A stretch of 64,000 nt of DNA from Candidatus Methanoperedens sp. (GTDB taxonomy: Archaea; Halobacteriota; Methanosarcinia; Methanosarcinales; Methanoperedenaceae). The DNA lies in the NCBI GenBank assembly GCA_027460525.1, contig JAPZAS010000029.1, positions 1 to 64,000 of the forward strand, written 5' to 3'. The notes below the pieces were generated by a model that saw only the letters and a list, made by a program, of their open reading frames with translations, did not search any database and was not told the origin of the DNA. Position numbers and translations under genes: made by a program. Below are positions 16,402 to 25,328 of the stretch, piece by piece; within the stretch, counting starts at the first letter, position 1, and the number at the start of each line of letters is the position of its first letter.

Positions 16402-17103
16402 ATGAAAAGAAGTATAGTATCCATAGATGAAGAGAAGTGTAACGGCTGCGGCTTGTGCATCCCCAGCTGCGCGGAAGGAGCTATCAAGCTCATAAATGGA
16501 AAAGCGAAGCTTGCGGACGAGCGGTTCTGCGATGGTCTCGGCGCATGCCTCGGGCACTGCCCGCAGGATGCGATTACGGTAATAGAAAGGGAAGCGCCGG
16601 AGTTTGATGAGGCAGCGGTAAAAAAGCACTTGATGCCGAAAAAGCCTGTGATGGCATCGCACGGCTGCCCCGGAAGCATGGCGATGGACTTCAGAAGTGC
16701 AAAAAAAGCTAATGTTGCAGCAGCGGCGCGCCAAAACTCGGAACTGAGGCAGTGGCCTGTGCAATTGACCCTCGTATCGCATGGTGCGCCTTATTTCAGG
16801 GATGCTGAACTTCTCGTAGCCGCGGACTGCGTTCCGTTCGCTTACCCGAATTTCCATTCTGACTTCCTTGCGGGAAAATCGCTGATTATAGGCTGCCCCA
16901 AGCTGGATGATGCCGGGTTTTATGTGGATAAACTCACGGAGCTGCTGAAGAATAATAATATCAGGGGAATAACGCTTGTGAATATGGAAGTGCCCTGCTG
17001 CTTCGGGTTGCAGAGAATAGTGGAGGAGGCTGTGGCGAAGTCGGGGAAGGTTCTGCCCATTCAACAGACGGTGATTACGATAAAGGGAGAAAAGCAACAG
17101 TAA
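16402..17103 (+). CDS. Ferredoxin-domain protein with Cys-containing C-terminal domain
   Basis: A 233-residue protein. The N-terminal 65 residues are ferredoxin-like: C13-x2-C16-x2-C19-x3-C23, then C43-x4-C48-x3-C52, so the second cluster motif is irregular and one ligand may come from elsewhere. The C-terminal part has scattered conserved-looking Cys (HGCPGSM, ADCVPF, IGCPKLDD, PCCFG) that could hold another cluster. There is no membrane segment. It is divergent from the Cys-tailed Lrp regulator. It is probably a soluble electron carrier or a partner of a redox enzyme; the specific partner is not visible. Confidence 0.82.
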   Translation: MKRSIVSIDEEKCNGCGLCIPSCAEGAIKLINGKAKLADERFCDGLGACLGHCPQDAITVIEREAPEFDEAAVKKHLMPKKPVMASHGCPGSMAMDFRSAKKANVAAAARQNSELRQWPVQLTLVSHGAPYFRDAELLVAADCVPFAYPNFHSDFLAGKSLIIGCPKLDDAGFYVDKLTELLKNNNIRGITLVNMEVPCCFGLQRIVEEAVAKSGKVLPIQQTVITIKGEKQQ

Positions 17104-17183
17104 GTCGTGGTTCAATAGTGCATCACTGCGCTCAACCGATACCTTAAAGTACCATACCGCCAAAATTAGCACTCCCCTATCAT

Positions 17184-17217
17184 CCGTAGGAGACGATAGT
17201 CGATTACTACGGGAGGA
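17184..17217 (+). promoter_or_regulatory. Leader hairpin overlapping the ribosome binding site of the L1 operon
   Basis: CCGTAG (17184-17189) pairs with CTACGG (17207-17212), and an inner CGA/TCG pair (17194-17196 with 17200-17202) extends the stem past an internal loop. The 3' arm shares its last two G residues with the Shine-Dalgarno GGGAGGA (17211-17217). Archaeal L1 is known to repress its own operon, so this could be the control site. It does not clearly match the published L1 site. Confidence 0.4.
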
Positions 17218-17224
17218 ATACTAT

Positions 17225-17866
17225 TTGGAACAGGAAATAATCACAGAAGCTGTGAAACAGGCACTTGAGAAGTCCTCACAGCGCAAATTTTCAGAAAGCA
17301 TCGACCTTGCCATAAACCTTAAGAACCTCGATATGAACCAGCCGCAGAACAGGATCGACGAGGAGATAATCCTGCCCAATGGCATTGGTAAACCCATTAA
17401 GATCGCCGTCTTCGCAAAAGGCGAGACCGGGCAGAGGGCAAAAGGCGCGGGCGCGGATTACGTTTTTGACCCGGATGAAATCGCAATTCTCGGCGAGGAT
17501 AAAGGAAGGGCGAAAGCTCTTGCCGAAGAGGTCAATTTTTTCATAGCAGAGGCTGCGTACATGCCTGCCATAGGTAAAACCCTGGGTCAGGTGCTCGGTC
17601 CCCGGGGGAAAATGCCCATACCGCTCACGCCTGACAAGGATATTGTGCAGATTATCAACAAATCAAAGAACTCCATAAAGGTCAGGTCAAAGGACAAGAT
17701 GACGTTCCATATCTCAATTGGAAGAAAAGAAATGGATCCCCAGAAACTGTCTGAGAATATCGCGACAATAATTAACCGCATCGAGCACAGGTATGAGCGG
17801 GGCTTATACAACGTGAAATCGATTTATGTTAAGACTACCATGGGACCTGCTGTGAGGGTGGTATAA
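17225..17866 (+). CDS. rpl1: Ribosomal protein L1 (uL1)
   Basis: A 213-residue archaeal L1, which binds 23S rRNA at the mobile stalk near the E site. Recognisable stretches include RKFSESIDLAINLKNLD, PNGIGKPIKIAVFAKG and LGPRGKMPIPL. Translation starts at TTG (17225) with GGGAGGA eight bases upstream; no ATG fits. It is followed immediately by the L10 gene, whose ATG abuts its stop, and then by L12: the standard archaeal order. Confidence 0.97.
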   Translation: MEQEIITEAVKQALEKSSQRKFSESIDLAINLKNLDMNQPQNRIDEEIILPNGIGKPIKIAVFAKGETGQRAKGAGADYVFDPDEIAILGEDKGRAKALAEEVNFFIAEAAYMPAIGKTLGQVLGPRGKMPIPLTPDKDIVQIINKSKNSIKVRSKDKMTFHISIGRKEMDPQKLSENIATIINRIEHRYERGLYNVKSIYVKTTMGPAVRVV

Positions 17867-18892
17867 ATGGAAGCAGAAGCAGCGCACCGCAGCATCCATA
17901 TCCCAAAATGGAAGAAAGACGAGATAGAGGACATTAAGAGATTAATGACTACTAATTCTTCAGTAGGCGTAGTTGGAGTTGTGGGTATACCTTCAAACCA
18001 GCTCCAGTTAATGCGAAAGAACCTGCGCGGCCTGGCGAATATCAAGATGTGCAGGAATTCGCTTATCGAGCGTGCCATTAACGAATCGTCTGATGATTTT
18101 AAGAAGATTGATAAATATGTGGAAGACCAGACAGCGCTATTATTCACCAACGAGAATCCCTTCAAGCTATACAAGATTTTAGAGAAGGGCAAGACCTCCG
18201 CCCCGATAAAACCCGGTGGGGTAGCTCCAAAGGATATAGTGGTGCAGAAAGGTCCAACCTCATTTCCGCCCGGACCGATTGTTGGAGAACTGACAGGTGC
18301 GGGAATCCCGGCAGGGATAGAGGGCGGGAAGGTTGTAATCCGGGAGACAAAAACAGTAGCTAAACAAGGCGATGTGGTGGATGCAAAGCTTGCATCCATC
18401 CTTGCCCGTCTTGAGATTCATCCTGTTGAACTGGGTTTTGAACTCAGGGCTGTCTATGAAAAGGGCATCATATATGAGTCAAAGCTCCTTTCAGTGGATG
18501 AAACAAAATACATAAGTGACCTGACATCTGCTGTCCAGCGGGCATTTAATTTATCCATCAACTCGGCATATCCGGCGAAAGCCACGATAAGCACGCTGAT
18601 TGCAAAAGCAGCGTCCCAATCAAGGAACCTTGCTATAAATGCCGAAATAATAATGCCTGATATCATTGATGTGCTGCTGGCGAAAGCAAATTCACAGATG
18701 CTGTCCCTTGCTCATGTCGCATCGGCGAAGGATGCAAATGCGATTGGCAGCAAATTAAAAGAAAAGCTTGCAGCGGCGCCAAAGGTCGAGGCGAAGCCAG
18801 AGGCAGCGCCAGCAGAAGCAAAGGCAGAGAAAAAGAAGGAAGAACCCAAGGAAAGCGATATTGCAGCGGGCTTGGGCTCGCTGTTCGGTTAA
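17867..18892 (+). CDS. rplP0: Ribosomal protein L10 (uL10/P0)
   Basis: A 341-residue archaeal P0, the base of the ribosomal stalk that recruits L12 dimers and GTPase factors. The N-terminal rRNA-binding domain (IPKWKKDEIEDIKRLM) is followed by the insertion domain and helices that bind L12. The acidic, Ala-rich C-terminus ends in ESDIAAGLGSLFG, the factor-binding motif shared with the next protein. Its ATG directly follows the L1 stop codon. Confidence 0.97.
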   Translation: MEAEAAHRSIHIPKWKKDEIEDIKRLMTTNSSVGVVGVVGIPSNQLQLMRKNLRGLANIKMCRNSLIERAINESSDDFKKIDKYVEDQTALLFTNENPFKLYKILEKGKTSAPIKPGGVAPKDIVVQKGPTSFPPGPIVGELTGAGIPAGIEGGKVVIRETKTVAKQGDVVDAKLASILARLEIHPVELGFELRAVYEKGIIYESKLLSVDETKYISDLTSAVQRAFNLSINSAYPAKATISTLIAKAASQSRNLAINAEIIMPDIIDVLLAKANSQMLSLAHVASAKDANAIGSKLKEKLAAAPKVEAKPEAAPAEAKAEKKKEEPKESDIAAGLGSLFG

Positions 18893-18913
18893 GATACGTA
18901 AAAGGTGATTAAA

Positions 18914-19228
18914 ATGGAATATGTATATGCAGCGCTTATATTACACAGCGCAGGAAAGAAAGTGACAGAGGAAGGAATTACTGCCGTGGTTAAGGCGGCA
19001 GGTATAGACGTTGATGCAGTTAGAGCCAAAGCGCTTGTTTCAGCCCTTGAAGGCGTCAATATAGAAGAAGCAATCTCAAAGGCTGCGTTTGCAGCTCCGG
19101 CAGCGGCAGCGCCTGCAGCGGCGGCAGCAGCACCGGCAGCAGCGGCTGAGACGCCAAAGAAGGATGAGAAGGTAAAAGAGAAAGCTGAAGAGAGCGGAAT
19201 GGAAGGGCTCGGCGCCTTGTTCGGCTGA
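18914..19228 (+). CDS. rpl12: Ribosomal protein L12 (P1)
   Basis: A 104-residue archaeal P1 stalk protein. The N-terminal dimerisation domain begins [16 protein letters not shown], an Ala/Pro hinge follows, and the C-terminus is [11 protein letters not shown], matching the end of L10. An upstream GTG at 18905 is in frame but falls inside the ribosome binding site AAAGGTGAT, so the ATG at 18914 is preferred. The T-rich sequence after the stop (near 19238-19260) may terminate the operon. Confidence 0.96.
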   Translation: MEYVYAALILHSAGKKVTEEGITAVVKAAGIDVDAVRAKALVSALEGVNIEEAISKAAFAAPAAAAPAAAAAAPAAAAETPKKDEKVKEKAEESGMEGLGALFG

Positions 19229-19278
19229 GAACTTGCATTCTTCTTAATTTTTTTTGGTTTATAAATTTTTATAATTGT

Positions 19279-20049
19279 TTACAATACTTCTAATCTCGCA
19301 AATTTAACAAGGGCCCTGCGTATCACGTCTTCTTTTTCAGGTCTATATAATTCCTTTATGCCGCAGGATTCATTATAAAGGTCTAAGCCGCGTATTACCA
19401 CAATGGGAGTACCTCCGTTTCCCTCGCCCATCAGGATATTCGCGAAACCTGCTATTTCATCCACAACAGCTTCGTTTTTTACTTCAAGCAATTTCCCGAA
19501 AAGGTCCTCTGTCCCTCTCCAGTCCCTTGTTGCTTTTATGCCCGCAATCCCGATGGCAGCACCTGTCTGACCCATCCTGAACGCCCTGCCGTTGGTATCA
19601 GTGATGATAACGCTAACTTTGTTACCTGTGAAATTGAATATGGATTCCTTTATTCCCAGCGCGCTTTTATCTGGGTCTTCCGGGAGCAGAAGGATGTTCT
19701 CACTTCCTTCAACATTGGAGTGGTCGATGCCTGCATTGACGCATATGCTTCCATTTCTTGTGCGCACGAGAAGAAAAGGCGATTCAACCAATATTTCACT
19801 GCTTTCATCGATTACTGCCTGTACGAATCTGGGGTCGTTGGTGTTTCTTTTTGCGATAGCTTTTGCTTTCCCCGTTACTTTAATTTTATTCAGCGGGATA
19901 ACCCTGCCCTCGGATTTGGATACAATAGTGGAGGAAATAATTACGATATCGTGCTCTTTGAGTTGGGTTTTTTCACTCAAGAGGCGTGCAATGTCATCCC
20001 CGGCTTTGATCAGAGGGATATTTTCAACAGCAAATGCAGTTGTATTCAA
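19279..20049 (-). CDS. cofE: Coenzyme F420:L-glutamate ligase
   Basis: A 256-residue enzyme adding gamma-linked glutamates to F420-0 using GTP, the final step of F420 synthesis. Family motifs include SSTIVSKSEGR, the VNAGIDHSN loop, ITDTNGRAFRMGQTGAAIG and GFANILMGEGNGGTP. Translation probably starts at a TTG (20047-20049), with GGTGAGG upstream. Presence of this gene supports a methanogen-like F420 metabolism. It converges with the ribosomal operon and follows the pyrophosphatase gene in the same direction. Confidence 0.95.
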   Translation of the reverse strand: MNTTAFAVENIPLIKAGDDIARLLSEKTQLKEHDIVIISSTIVSKSEGRVIPLNKIKVTGKAKAIAKRNTNDPRFVQAVIDESSEILVESPFLLVRTRNGSICVNAGIDHSNVEGSENILLLPEDPDKSALGIKESIFNFTGNKVSVIITDTNGRAFRMGQTGAAIGIAGIKATRDWRGTEDLFGKLLEVKNEAVVDEIAGFANILMGEGNGGTPIVVIRGLDLYNESCGIKELYRPEKEDVIRRALVKFARLEVL

Positions 20050-20111
20050 GAAGATTCCTCACCCTTTAAAAAGTGGGCGGAATAATAACGTTTTCTAAAA
20101 AGTTACAGCCT

Positions 20112-22178
20112 TCATCCCAGAAGGTTGTATTTGAGAATCAGCGCAGCAAACAGTATCGCCACTATGTTCATTACTTTTATCAGCGGGTTGATAGCCGGAC
20201 CTGCTGTGTCCTTCGTGGGGTCGCCCACGGTATCCCCGACCACGGCTGCAGCATGTGTCGGGTTCCTGCTGCCGTCAGGGAGTTTCTTTCCTCCAAGGTT
20301 TCCGGACTCGATGTATTTCTTGGCATTGTCCCAGGCTGCGCCTCCCGCAGTCATCATGAGCGCCAGAAGCAAACCCGAAATAATCACGCCGATAAGCAAA
20401 CCGCCAAGAGCTACCGGACCGAAGATAAAGCCTATAACCAGGGGTGATAGCACTGCGAGAAGCCCGGGTACCACCATCTCCTTTTGAGCAGCCACAGTGA
20501 CAATATCCACGCAGCGCCCGTAATCAGGCTTTGCTTTCCCTTCCATGATACCTGCAATTTCCCTGAACTGGCGCCTTATTTCAGACACTATGGTGGATGC
20601 TGCCCTTCCGACTGCTCTCATCAGGAAACTTGCGAACAGGAAAGGAATCATGCCTCCTATAAGAAGTCCTATCAAGACCATAGGGTCTGAGAGTTTAAGA
20701 ATCAATTCAGGTTTACCCTGCTGTACCAGCAGATTGTTAATCTCGCTACTGTAAGCAGCATAGAGCGCAAGAGCACCGAGAGCTGCCGAACCTATGGCAT
20801 AACCCTTCGTGACCGCTTTTGTAGTGTTCCCCACCGCGTCAAGCGGGTCTGTAATATCCCTGACATCCTTGGAAAGCTCTGCCATTTCAGCTATGCCGCC
20901 TGCGTTATCCGTTATCGGGCCATATGCATCGATCGAAATTATGATGCCCGTAACAGAAAGCATGGCTGCTGCCGCTATGGCGATACCATATAACCCCATA
21001 GCAGGGTTGGACGCACCACCGTTAACGAAATATGAAATCAATATCCCGGCGCAGATAACAAGCACAGGTAAAGCCGTGCTCTGCAAACCCACAGCAAGAC
21101 CGGTTATGATATTTGTCCCTGGACCTGTCACAGAAGCGTTGGCAATGTCCTTTACAGGAGCATGCGTTGTTGCTGTGTAATATTCCGTAATGATTATCAT
21201 CGCTGCCGTAACGCCAAGACCCACAAGCGCGCTTATGAACAGACCCTTATTTCCATCCATCAACTGCTGTGTGATTAAGTAGAACAATACCACTGAAATC
21301 GCTCCAGCCACGATTGCGCCTTTATACATCGCCCCCATTATGTCGCCCGATTTCCCCAGCTTTACGAAGAACGTTCCGATTATGGATGCTATAATCGCTG
21401 CGGCGCCCAGCATAAGTGGATAGATGATCGCATTTTGATATGTTGATAAAACCGTGACGCCAATAAGCATGGCACCAAGCGCTGTCACTGCGTACGTTTC
21501 GAAAAGGTCTGCCGCCATTCCGGCGCAGTCGCCCACATTATCGCCCACGTTATCCGCAATCACACCCGGGTTGCGCGGGTCGTCTTCAGGTATTCCGGCT
21601 TCCACTTTTCCCACAAGGTCTGTGCCCACATCTGCTGCTTTTGTGTATATCCCGCCGCCAATCCTGGCGAAAAGGCTTATGAGCGAGGCACCGAAGCCGA
21701 AACCCACGACTTTTTCAACAGCCTTTGCATCCCCTCCGAATGCGATATATAATCCACTTACACCGAGGAGCGCAAGGCTGGCAACGGAAATCCCTGTTAC
21801 GGCTCCTCCTTTGAAAGCCACGCTCAGGGCTTTCTGCATGCCCTCTTTTGCCGCATTGGCACAGCGCACATTGCTTCGGACAGAGATGTTCATACCAAGA
21901 TAACCGGCAGCGGCTGACATAACAGCACCGAAAACAAATCCGACGGCAGTCTCAGTGTTAATTGCCAGCGCAATCAAAACAGCAAGTATAACCGCAATTA
22001 CTGCGACTGTCTTATACTGCCTGTTCAGGTAAGCCATAGCGCCTTCCTGTATGGCAGATGCGATGGATTTCATCCGATCGCTTCCGGCATCAAGTTTGAG
22101 TATATACAAAGCAAGATACACGGCAAATAATAAACCGATTACGCCCGCAAGCGGGGCTGAGTACAATAACGAGTCCAT
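20112..22178 (-). CDS. hppA: Membrane proton-translocating pyrophosphatase, K+-independent type
   Basis: A 688-residue protein with about 16 membrane segments that pumps ions using pyrophosphate. Substrate-binding signatures are present: [13 protein letters not shown] with downstream [12 protein letters not shown], and the late [14 protein letters not shown]. The motif [10 protein letters not shown] has Lys where K+-dependent enzymes have Ala, which is the established mark of K+-independent, proton-pumping forms. I chose the ATG at 22178, preceded by AGGAGG at ideal spacing; an upstream start at 22202 would add eight residues. It conserves energy from pyrophosphate released in biosynthesis. 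Confidence 0.96.
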   Translation of the reverse strand: MDSLLYSAPLAGVIGLLFAVYLALYILKLDAGSDRMKSIASAIQEGAMAYLNRQYKTVAVIAVILAVLIALAINTETAVGFVFGAVMSAAAGYLGMNISVRSNVRCANAAKEGMQKALSVAFKGGAVTGISVASLALLGVSGLYIAFGGDAKAVEKVVGFGFGASLISLFARIGGGIYTKAADVGTDLVGKVEAGIPEDDPRNPGVIADNVGDNVGDCAGMAADLFETYAVTALGAMLIGVTVLSTYQNAIIYPLMLGAAAIIASIIGTFFVKLGKSGDIMGAMYKGAIVAGAISVVLFYLITQQLMDGNKGLFISALVGLGVTAAMIIITEYYTATTHAPVKDIANASVTGPGTNIITGLAVGLQSTALPVLVICAGILISYFVNGGASNPAMGLYGIAIAAAAMLSVTGIIISIDAYGPITDNAGGIAEMAELSKDVRDITDPLDAVGNTTKAVTKGYAIGSAALGALALYAAYSSEINNLLVQQGKPELILKLSDPMVLIGLLIGGMIPFLFASFLMRAVGRAASTIVSEIRRQFREIAGIMEGKAKPDYGRCVDIVTVAAQKEMVVPGLLAVLSPLVIGFIFGPVALGGLLIGVIISGLLLALMMTAGGAAWDNAKKYIESGNLGGKKLPDGSRNPTHAAAVVGDTVGDPTKDTAGPAINPLIKVMNIVAILFAALILKYNLLG

Positions 22179-22247
22179 AATTCCTCCTGATTTCCCGCCC
22201 ACTTGGTGCTATGGATATATATTATTTACCTATTGAAAAAGCCAGGG

Positions 22248-23225
22248 GTGGATATTTATACAGCAAACATCTTAAACGAAATTATGCATTTCGACCCGCA
22301 TCGCGCCGCAAGCATGATAGACTCACTGGAAACTGATGCCGCGACCAAAGCTTCCATGCTCAAGGCATTCAAACGCAGGATTGAACTTTTTGGCGGCAAT
22401 ATTCATTTTTTCAGGGAGCCTTTCACCCCGGTTTCCCTGACAGGCACTCAATGCTCACTTTACTGTAAACACTGCAATTCGCATTACCTGCGCCACATGC
22501 TGGACGGTTCGGGCGGGAAATTATACTCGCATGCCGGTCTTTTAAAAGAAAAGGGCGCAGAAGGGATACTGCTGAGCGGGGGAAGCGCAGCTGACGGAAG
22601 CGTTCCCACGTACGCACATGCCATGGATATCCTTAAAATCAGGCAGGAGATGAAACTAAAAATCAGCGCGCATACAGGCATTGTGGATGACCTGCAGGCG
22701 CATATGCTTTCGGAGTATCTTGATATGGCGCTCATGGACGTTATCGGGGACGATGAAACCATACACGATATACTGGGCATAGATGCCTGCGTCCGGGATT
22801 ATGAGGATTCACTGAGAGCGCTATCATCTGCAGGGATTCCCCTTGCCCCGCATATCATTGTGGGCTTGCATAACGGGAAACTGAGAGGAGAGTTGAAAGC
22901 CCTTGAAATAGTGAGGAAATTCAATCCAGAAGTTGTGGTAATAGTGGTATTCATCCCTACAAAAGGAACTGCGCTGGAAGGGATTGCCCCGCCACGGCTG
23001 GAGGATGTGGTCAAAGTGATTACAAAGGCGAGAGGGATGTTTGACATCCCGCTTTCGTTGAGCTGCGTGCGCCCGGGAGGAAGGTATCGTTCGATGCTTG
23101 ATAAGTATGCCATTCTCTCCGGGATCGACAGGATTGCAGTGCCTACAAGGAACGCCTATGAAATAAGCAGGCAACTGGGATTGAATATCGTTGAAATCAG
23201 GAAAATGTGTTGTTCATATAAATGA
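22248..23225 (+). CDS. Biotin-synthase-like radical SAM protein (COG1856 type)
   Basis: About 325 residues. The cluster motif is CSLYCKHC within a TGTQC context, followed by LLSGGSAADG. The overall form resembles archaeal homologues of biotin synthase (COG1856), some of which act in pairs as lipoyl synthases (LipS type). No partner gene is adjacent, so the substrate is unknown. The start is uncertain: the frame is open from a TTG at 22203, but a TATA-like stretch (22212-22222) overlaps that region. The GTG at 22248 (then DIYTANILNEIM) would suit a near-leaderless mRNA. The gene is divergent from the pyrophosphatase. Confidence 0.8.
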   Translation: MDIYTANILNEIMHFDPHRAASMIDSLETDAATKASMLKAFKRRIELFGGNIHFFREPFTPVSLTGTQCSLYCKHCNSHYLRHMLDGSGGKLYSHAGLLKEKGAEGILLSGGSAADGSVPTYAHAMDILKIRQEMKLKISAHTGIVDDLQAHMLSEYLDMALMDVIGDDETIHDILGIDACVRDYEDSLRALSSAGIPLAPHIIVGLHNGKLRGELKALEIVRKFNPEVVVIVVFIPTKGTALEGIAPPRLEDVVKVITKARGMFDIPLSLSCVRPGGRYRSMLDKYAILSGIDRIAVPTRNAYEISRQLGLNIVEIRKMCCSYK

Positions 23226-23226
23226 T

Positions 23227-23946
23227 TTAAATAACCTTTTCAACTTTTGTCTTTGTATAATAATCAAAGAACTTAATATATCCCTTTTTTCTGTAGAACA
23301 GCACCCCTACCAAAACATCAAAAGGCAGGAAGAAGACCTTTCCTATGTTTCTTATGGCGCACTCAAGCACGTTGACCTTATCCCCGTTTGTTTTTACGAC
23401 TCTGATCTTCATAGCGTATTTACCAATCGTCTGCCCGCTGTATGTTTCCATGATAACAAAATAGACATATGCTAATAGAAGTACTATTTGAAGATATATT
23501 ATAACAGCAAATGCATCGAATTTTAGCCAATTTTTTAATATTAAAATATTAGTAGCTCCAAATAGCAAGAATAATGCAAAATCGATCAGCGCTGCAAAGG
23601 CTCTCCTTATCAATATTTGAGCGGAAAAGGTATAGTTCCCATCATTTTTGATTATTTCCTTTGCATCTTTCCATAATCGTGCATCCACTTCCTGCAGCAT
23701 GCCATAGGTAATTCTTCCGTACTCTGAAAGCCTGTAATTCTTTTTCTCAGTGAGTTCAACAAAACCTTTCATCTTCCTCAAATGAAAATTAAGATTTCCC
23801 TCTTCAAGGTTGAGTGTGTGCAGAATCTCTGTGTACGACATTTCTATGTTTTCATGAAGAAGGGCTATTATTTTCACCCTGATTTCATGAGAAAGAACTT
23901 TAAAAAACTCTACTGCCTTTAGTTCTTTTATTTGTTCAATTGTCAT
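23227..23946 (-). CDS. Winged-helix HTH fused to an RDD membrane domain
   Basis: A 239-residue protein. Residues 1-85 are an ArsR-like winged helix (LSHEIRVKIIALLHENIEMS, then LEEGNLNFHLRKMKGF). Residues about 105-235 are an RDD domain with three hydrophobic segments (the RRAFAALIDFALFLLF start, a YVYFVIMETYSGQTIGKYA centre). A DNA-binding domain tethered to the membrane could sense an ion or the membrane state and act on nearby promoters. It converges with the COG1856 gene and is divergent from the redox module at 24.1 kb, which it might control. Confidence 0.85.
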   Translation of the reverse strand: MTIEQIKELKAVEFFKVLSHEIRVKIIALLHENIEMSYTEILHTLNLEEGNLNFHLRKMKGFVELTEKKNYRLSEYGRITYGMLQEVDARLWKDAKEIIKNDGNYTFSAQILIRRAFAALIDFALFLLFGATNILILKNWLKFDAFAVIIYLQIVLLLAYVYFVIMETYSGQTIGKYAMKIRVVKTNGDKVNVLECAIRNIGKVFFLPFDVLVGVLFYRKKGYIKFFDYYTKTKVEKVI

Positions 23947-24087
23947 TTTGTGATTAATTGCTTTACTTAATCGTTATTACCTTTAATCTTTATGTTTAAT
24001 CATTACTTTTCTTCCTGTGCTACAAAAACATTTGTTTTGGATACTTTATTTTTGTTCCTGACGCACAATTATTTTTTTTATTGAATA

Positions 24088-24098
24088 ATTATAAATAT
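24088..24098 (+). promoter_or_regulatory. TATA box upstream of the redox module
   Basis: An attataaatat-like box lies about 50 bases before the ATG at 24145, which has its own ribosome binding site (GTGAGGT). The palindrome ggctttaagcc lies between them and may be an operator. The rest of 23947-24144 holds no gene that I can see. Confidence 0.45.
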
Positions 24099-24144
24099 GG
24101 TGAATCCTAATGAATGAAAATGGCTTTAAGCCAGTGAGGTATAT

Positions 24145-25026
24145 ATGAAGATTGGAAACTTTAGGCCAGTATTAAGTTTGGCAATATTGGTATTGATGAC
24201 GACACTCTTTATCGGAATAGCTGCGGCACAAGCGGGCCCGGCTCTGAGCGGAAACGCTCTGATGATGAAGGGATGGATGGATTATTCAGAATGGTTCGTG
24301 ATTGTTACGCTTTTTCCGAGCATAATAATAATGCTCTTTATAGCGCTCAGCCTTCATGTCGCCAGACCCATGGTCGTACGATATCTAAACAGGATGACTC
24401 TCAGGCTCGGTGCTGATATACTATGGGAGGCATGGATAATAGGAAGAGATGTTTTAATACTTATTCCAGTTGCACTTATAGGTATATTTATTGTTCCAAG
24501 GGTGCAGGCTGATTGGAACACTGGCGTTTTTATACCGGCTTTCGTGCTTGGTATTATAACCCTGGTGTACAAGCTTGCCACTGATACGGATGCGAATAAG
24601 ACCAAATACATGGTCGCAACCGGGCTTACGGCTCTGACATTTGTCGCAGTCCTGGTTCCATATTCAATCGGACCGCTCTGGGAAGCAAAAGGCTCCGAAT
24701 TTTTTATGAGCACATATTTAATTCCTTTATCGAATGCTGATACAATTAAGGATGTAAAAACTGCAATGGACGATGCCGTAAATGCAGCGCAAAAAGGTGA
24801 TAATTCAAGCGCCCTCATCAAAGCTCAGGATGCCTATGCGATATATGATAAACTCGGAGACAGTTTGAAGACATGGGACAGCGCGAAATATTCGCAGGTC
24901 GAAGACGCATTCACTGCCCTTACGAATGCAGCAAAGAGCGGCGATGTTGCAGGAATGAAGGCTGCACAAAGCACTATCACTCAGATACTGGATGAATATG
25001 CAGCGACACTTGGTGTGTTGGGATGA
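24145..25026 (+). CDS. Membrane protein of unknown function with helical C-terminal domain
   Basis: A 293-residue protein. The N-terminus is a signal or first membrane segment (MKIGNFRPVLSLAILVLMTT). Four further hydrophobic segments fall around residues 52-74, 96-118, 125-143 and 155-175. The last 95 residues are soluble, helical and Ala-rich, with two weakly repeated halves (roughly 205-250 and 250-290). I do not recognise the family. It is the first gene of a run with a ferredoxin, an FrhB-like protein and a multihaem cytochrome. That suggests a membrane partner in electron transfer; this is inference from context. Confidence 0.85.
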   Translation: MKIGNFRPVLSLAILVLMTTLFIGIAAAQAGPALSGNALMMKGWMDYSEWFVIVTLFPSIIIMLFIALSLHVARPMVVRYLNRMTLRLGADILWEAWIIGRDVLILIPVALIGIFIVPRVQADWNTGVFIPAFVLGIITLVYKLATDTDANKTKYMVATGLTALTFVAVLVPYSIGPLWEAKGSEFFMSTYLIPLSNADTIKDVKTAMDDAVNAAQKGDNSSALIKAQDAYAIYDKLGDSLKTWDSAKYSQVEDAFTALTNAAKSGDVAGMKAAQSTITQILDEYAATLGVLG

Positions 25027-25077
25027 AACATCCACTTTCCGAAGATGACCTCTTAAGGTCATTTTCCGGAGGATTAT

Positions 25078-25326
25078 ATGCCCAGATATAACGTATATGT
25101 CAACCAGTCCCAGTGCTTCGCCTGCGGTATATGCGAGGACATGTGTCCGCGGAGGGTATTCAGGTTAAAACCCACGGATTTTAAGGGGCCTGAGTATGAA
25201 GAAAGGATCCCGCAGTGGATGGGGACGATCACAGAAGTGGTCGCCGAGGACATGTGCTTTGGCTGCCGTCTCTGTGAGAACCAGTGTCCTGTGGGGATAA
25301 TCGAAATAACCAAAAGGGAGGTCTAA
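25078..25326 (+). CDS. Two-cluster ferredoxin
   Basis: An 82-residue 2[4Fe-4S] ferredoxin. The cluster motifs are CFACGICEDMCP (with a CPRRVF continuation) and CFGCRLCENQCPVGI, both complete. A spacer of about 35 residues between them includes a Trp (PQWMGTITEV). It is a soluble carrier. It lies 51 bases after the membrane protein gene and two bases before the FrhB-like gene, so it most likely passes electrons to or from that flavoprotein. Confidence 0.93.
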   Translation: MPRYNVYVNQSQCFACGICEDMCPRRVFRLKPTDFKGPEYEERIPQWMGTITEVVAEDMCFGCRLCENQCPVGIIEITKREV

Positions 25327-25328
25327 GG

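Noticed and set aside
17104-17224. A match to the published archaeal L1 mRNA-binding motif
   Set aside because: The stem is real, but the conserved loop bases of the known site are not clearly present; kept only as a low-confidence leader hairpin.
20125-21903. Several plus-strand frames of 60-150 codons inside the pyrophosphatase gene
   Set aside because: They are antisense to a strongly conserved membrane protein in a GC-rich region and have no domains.
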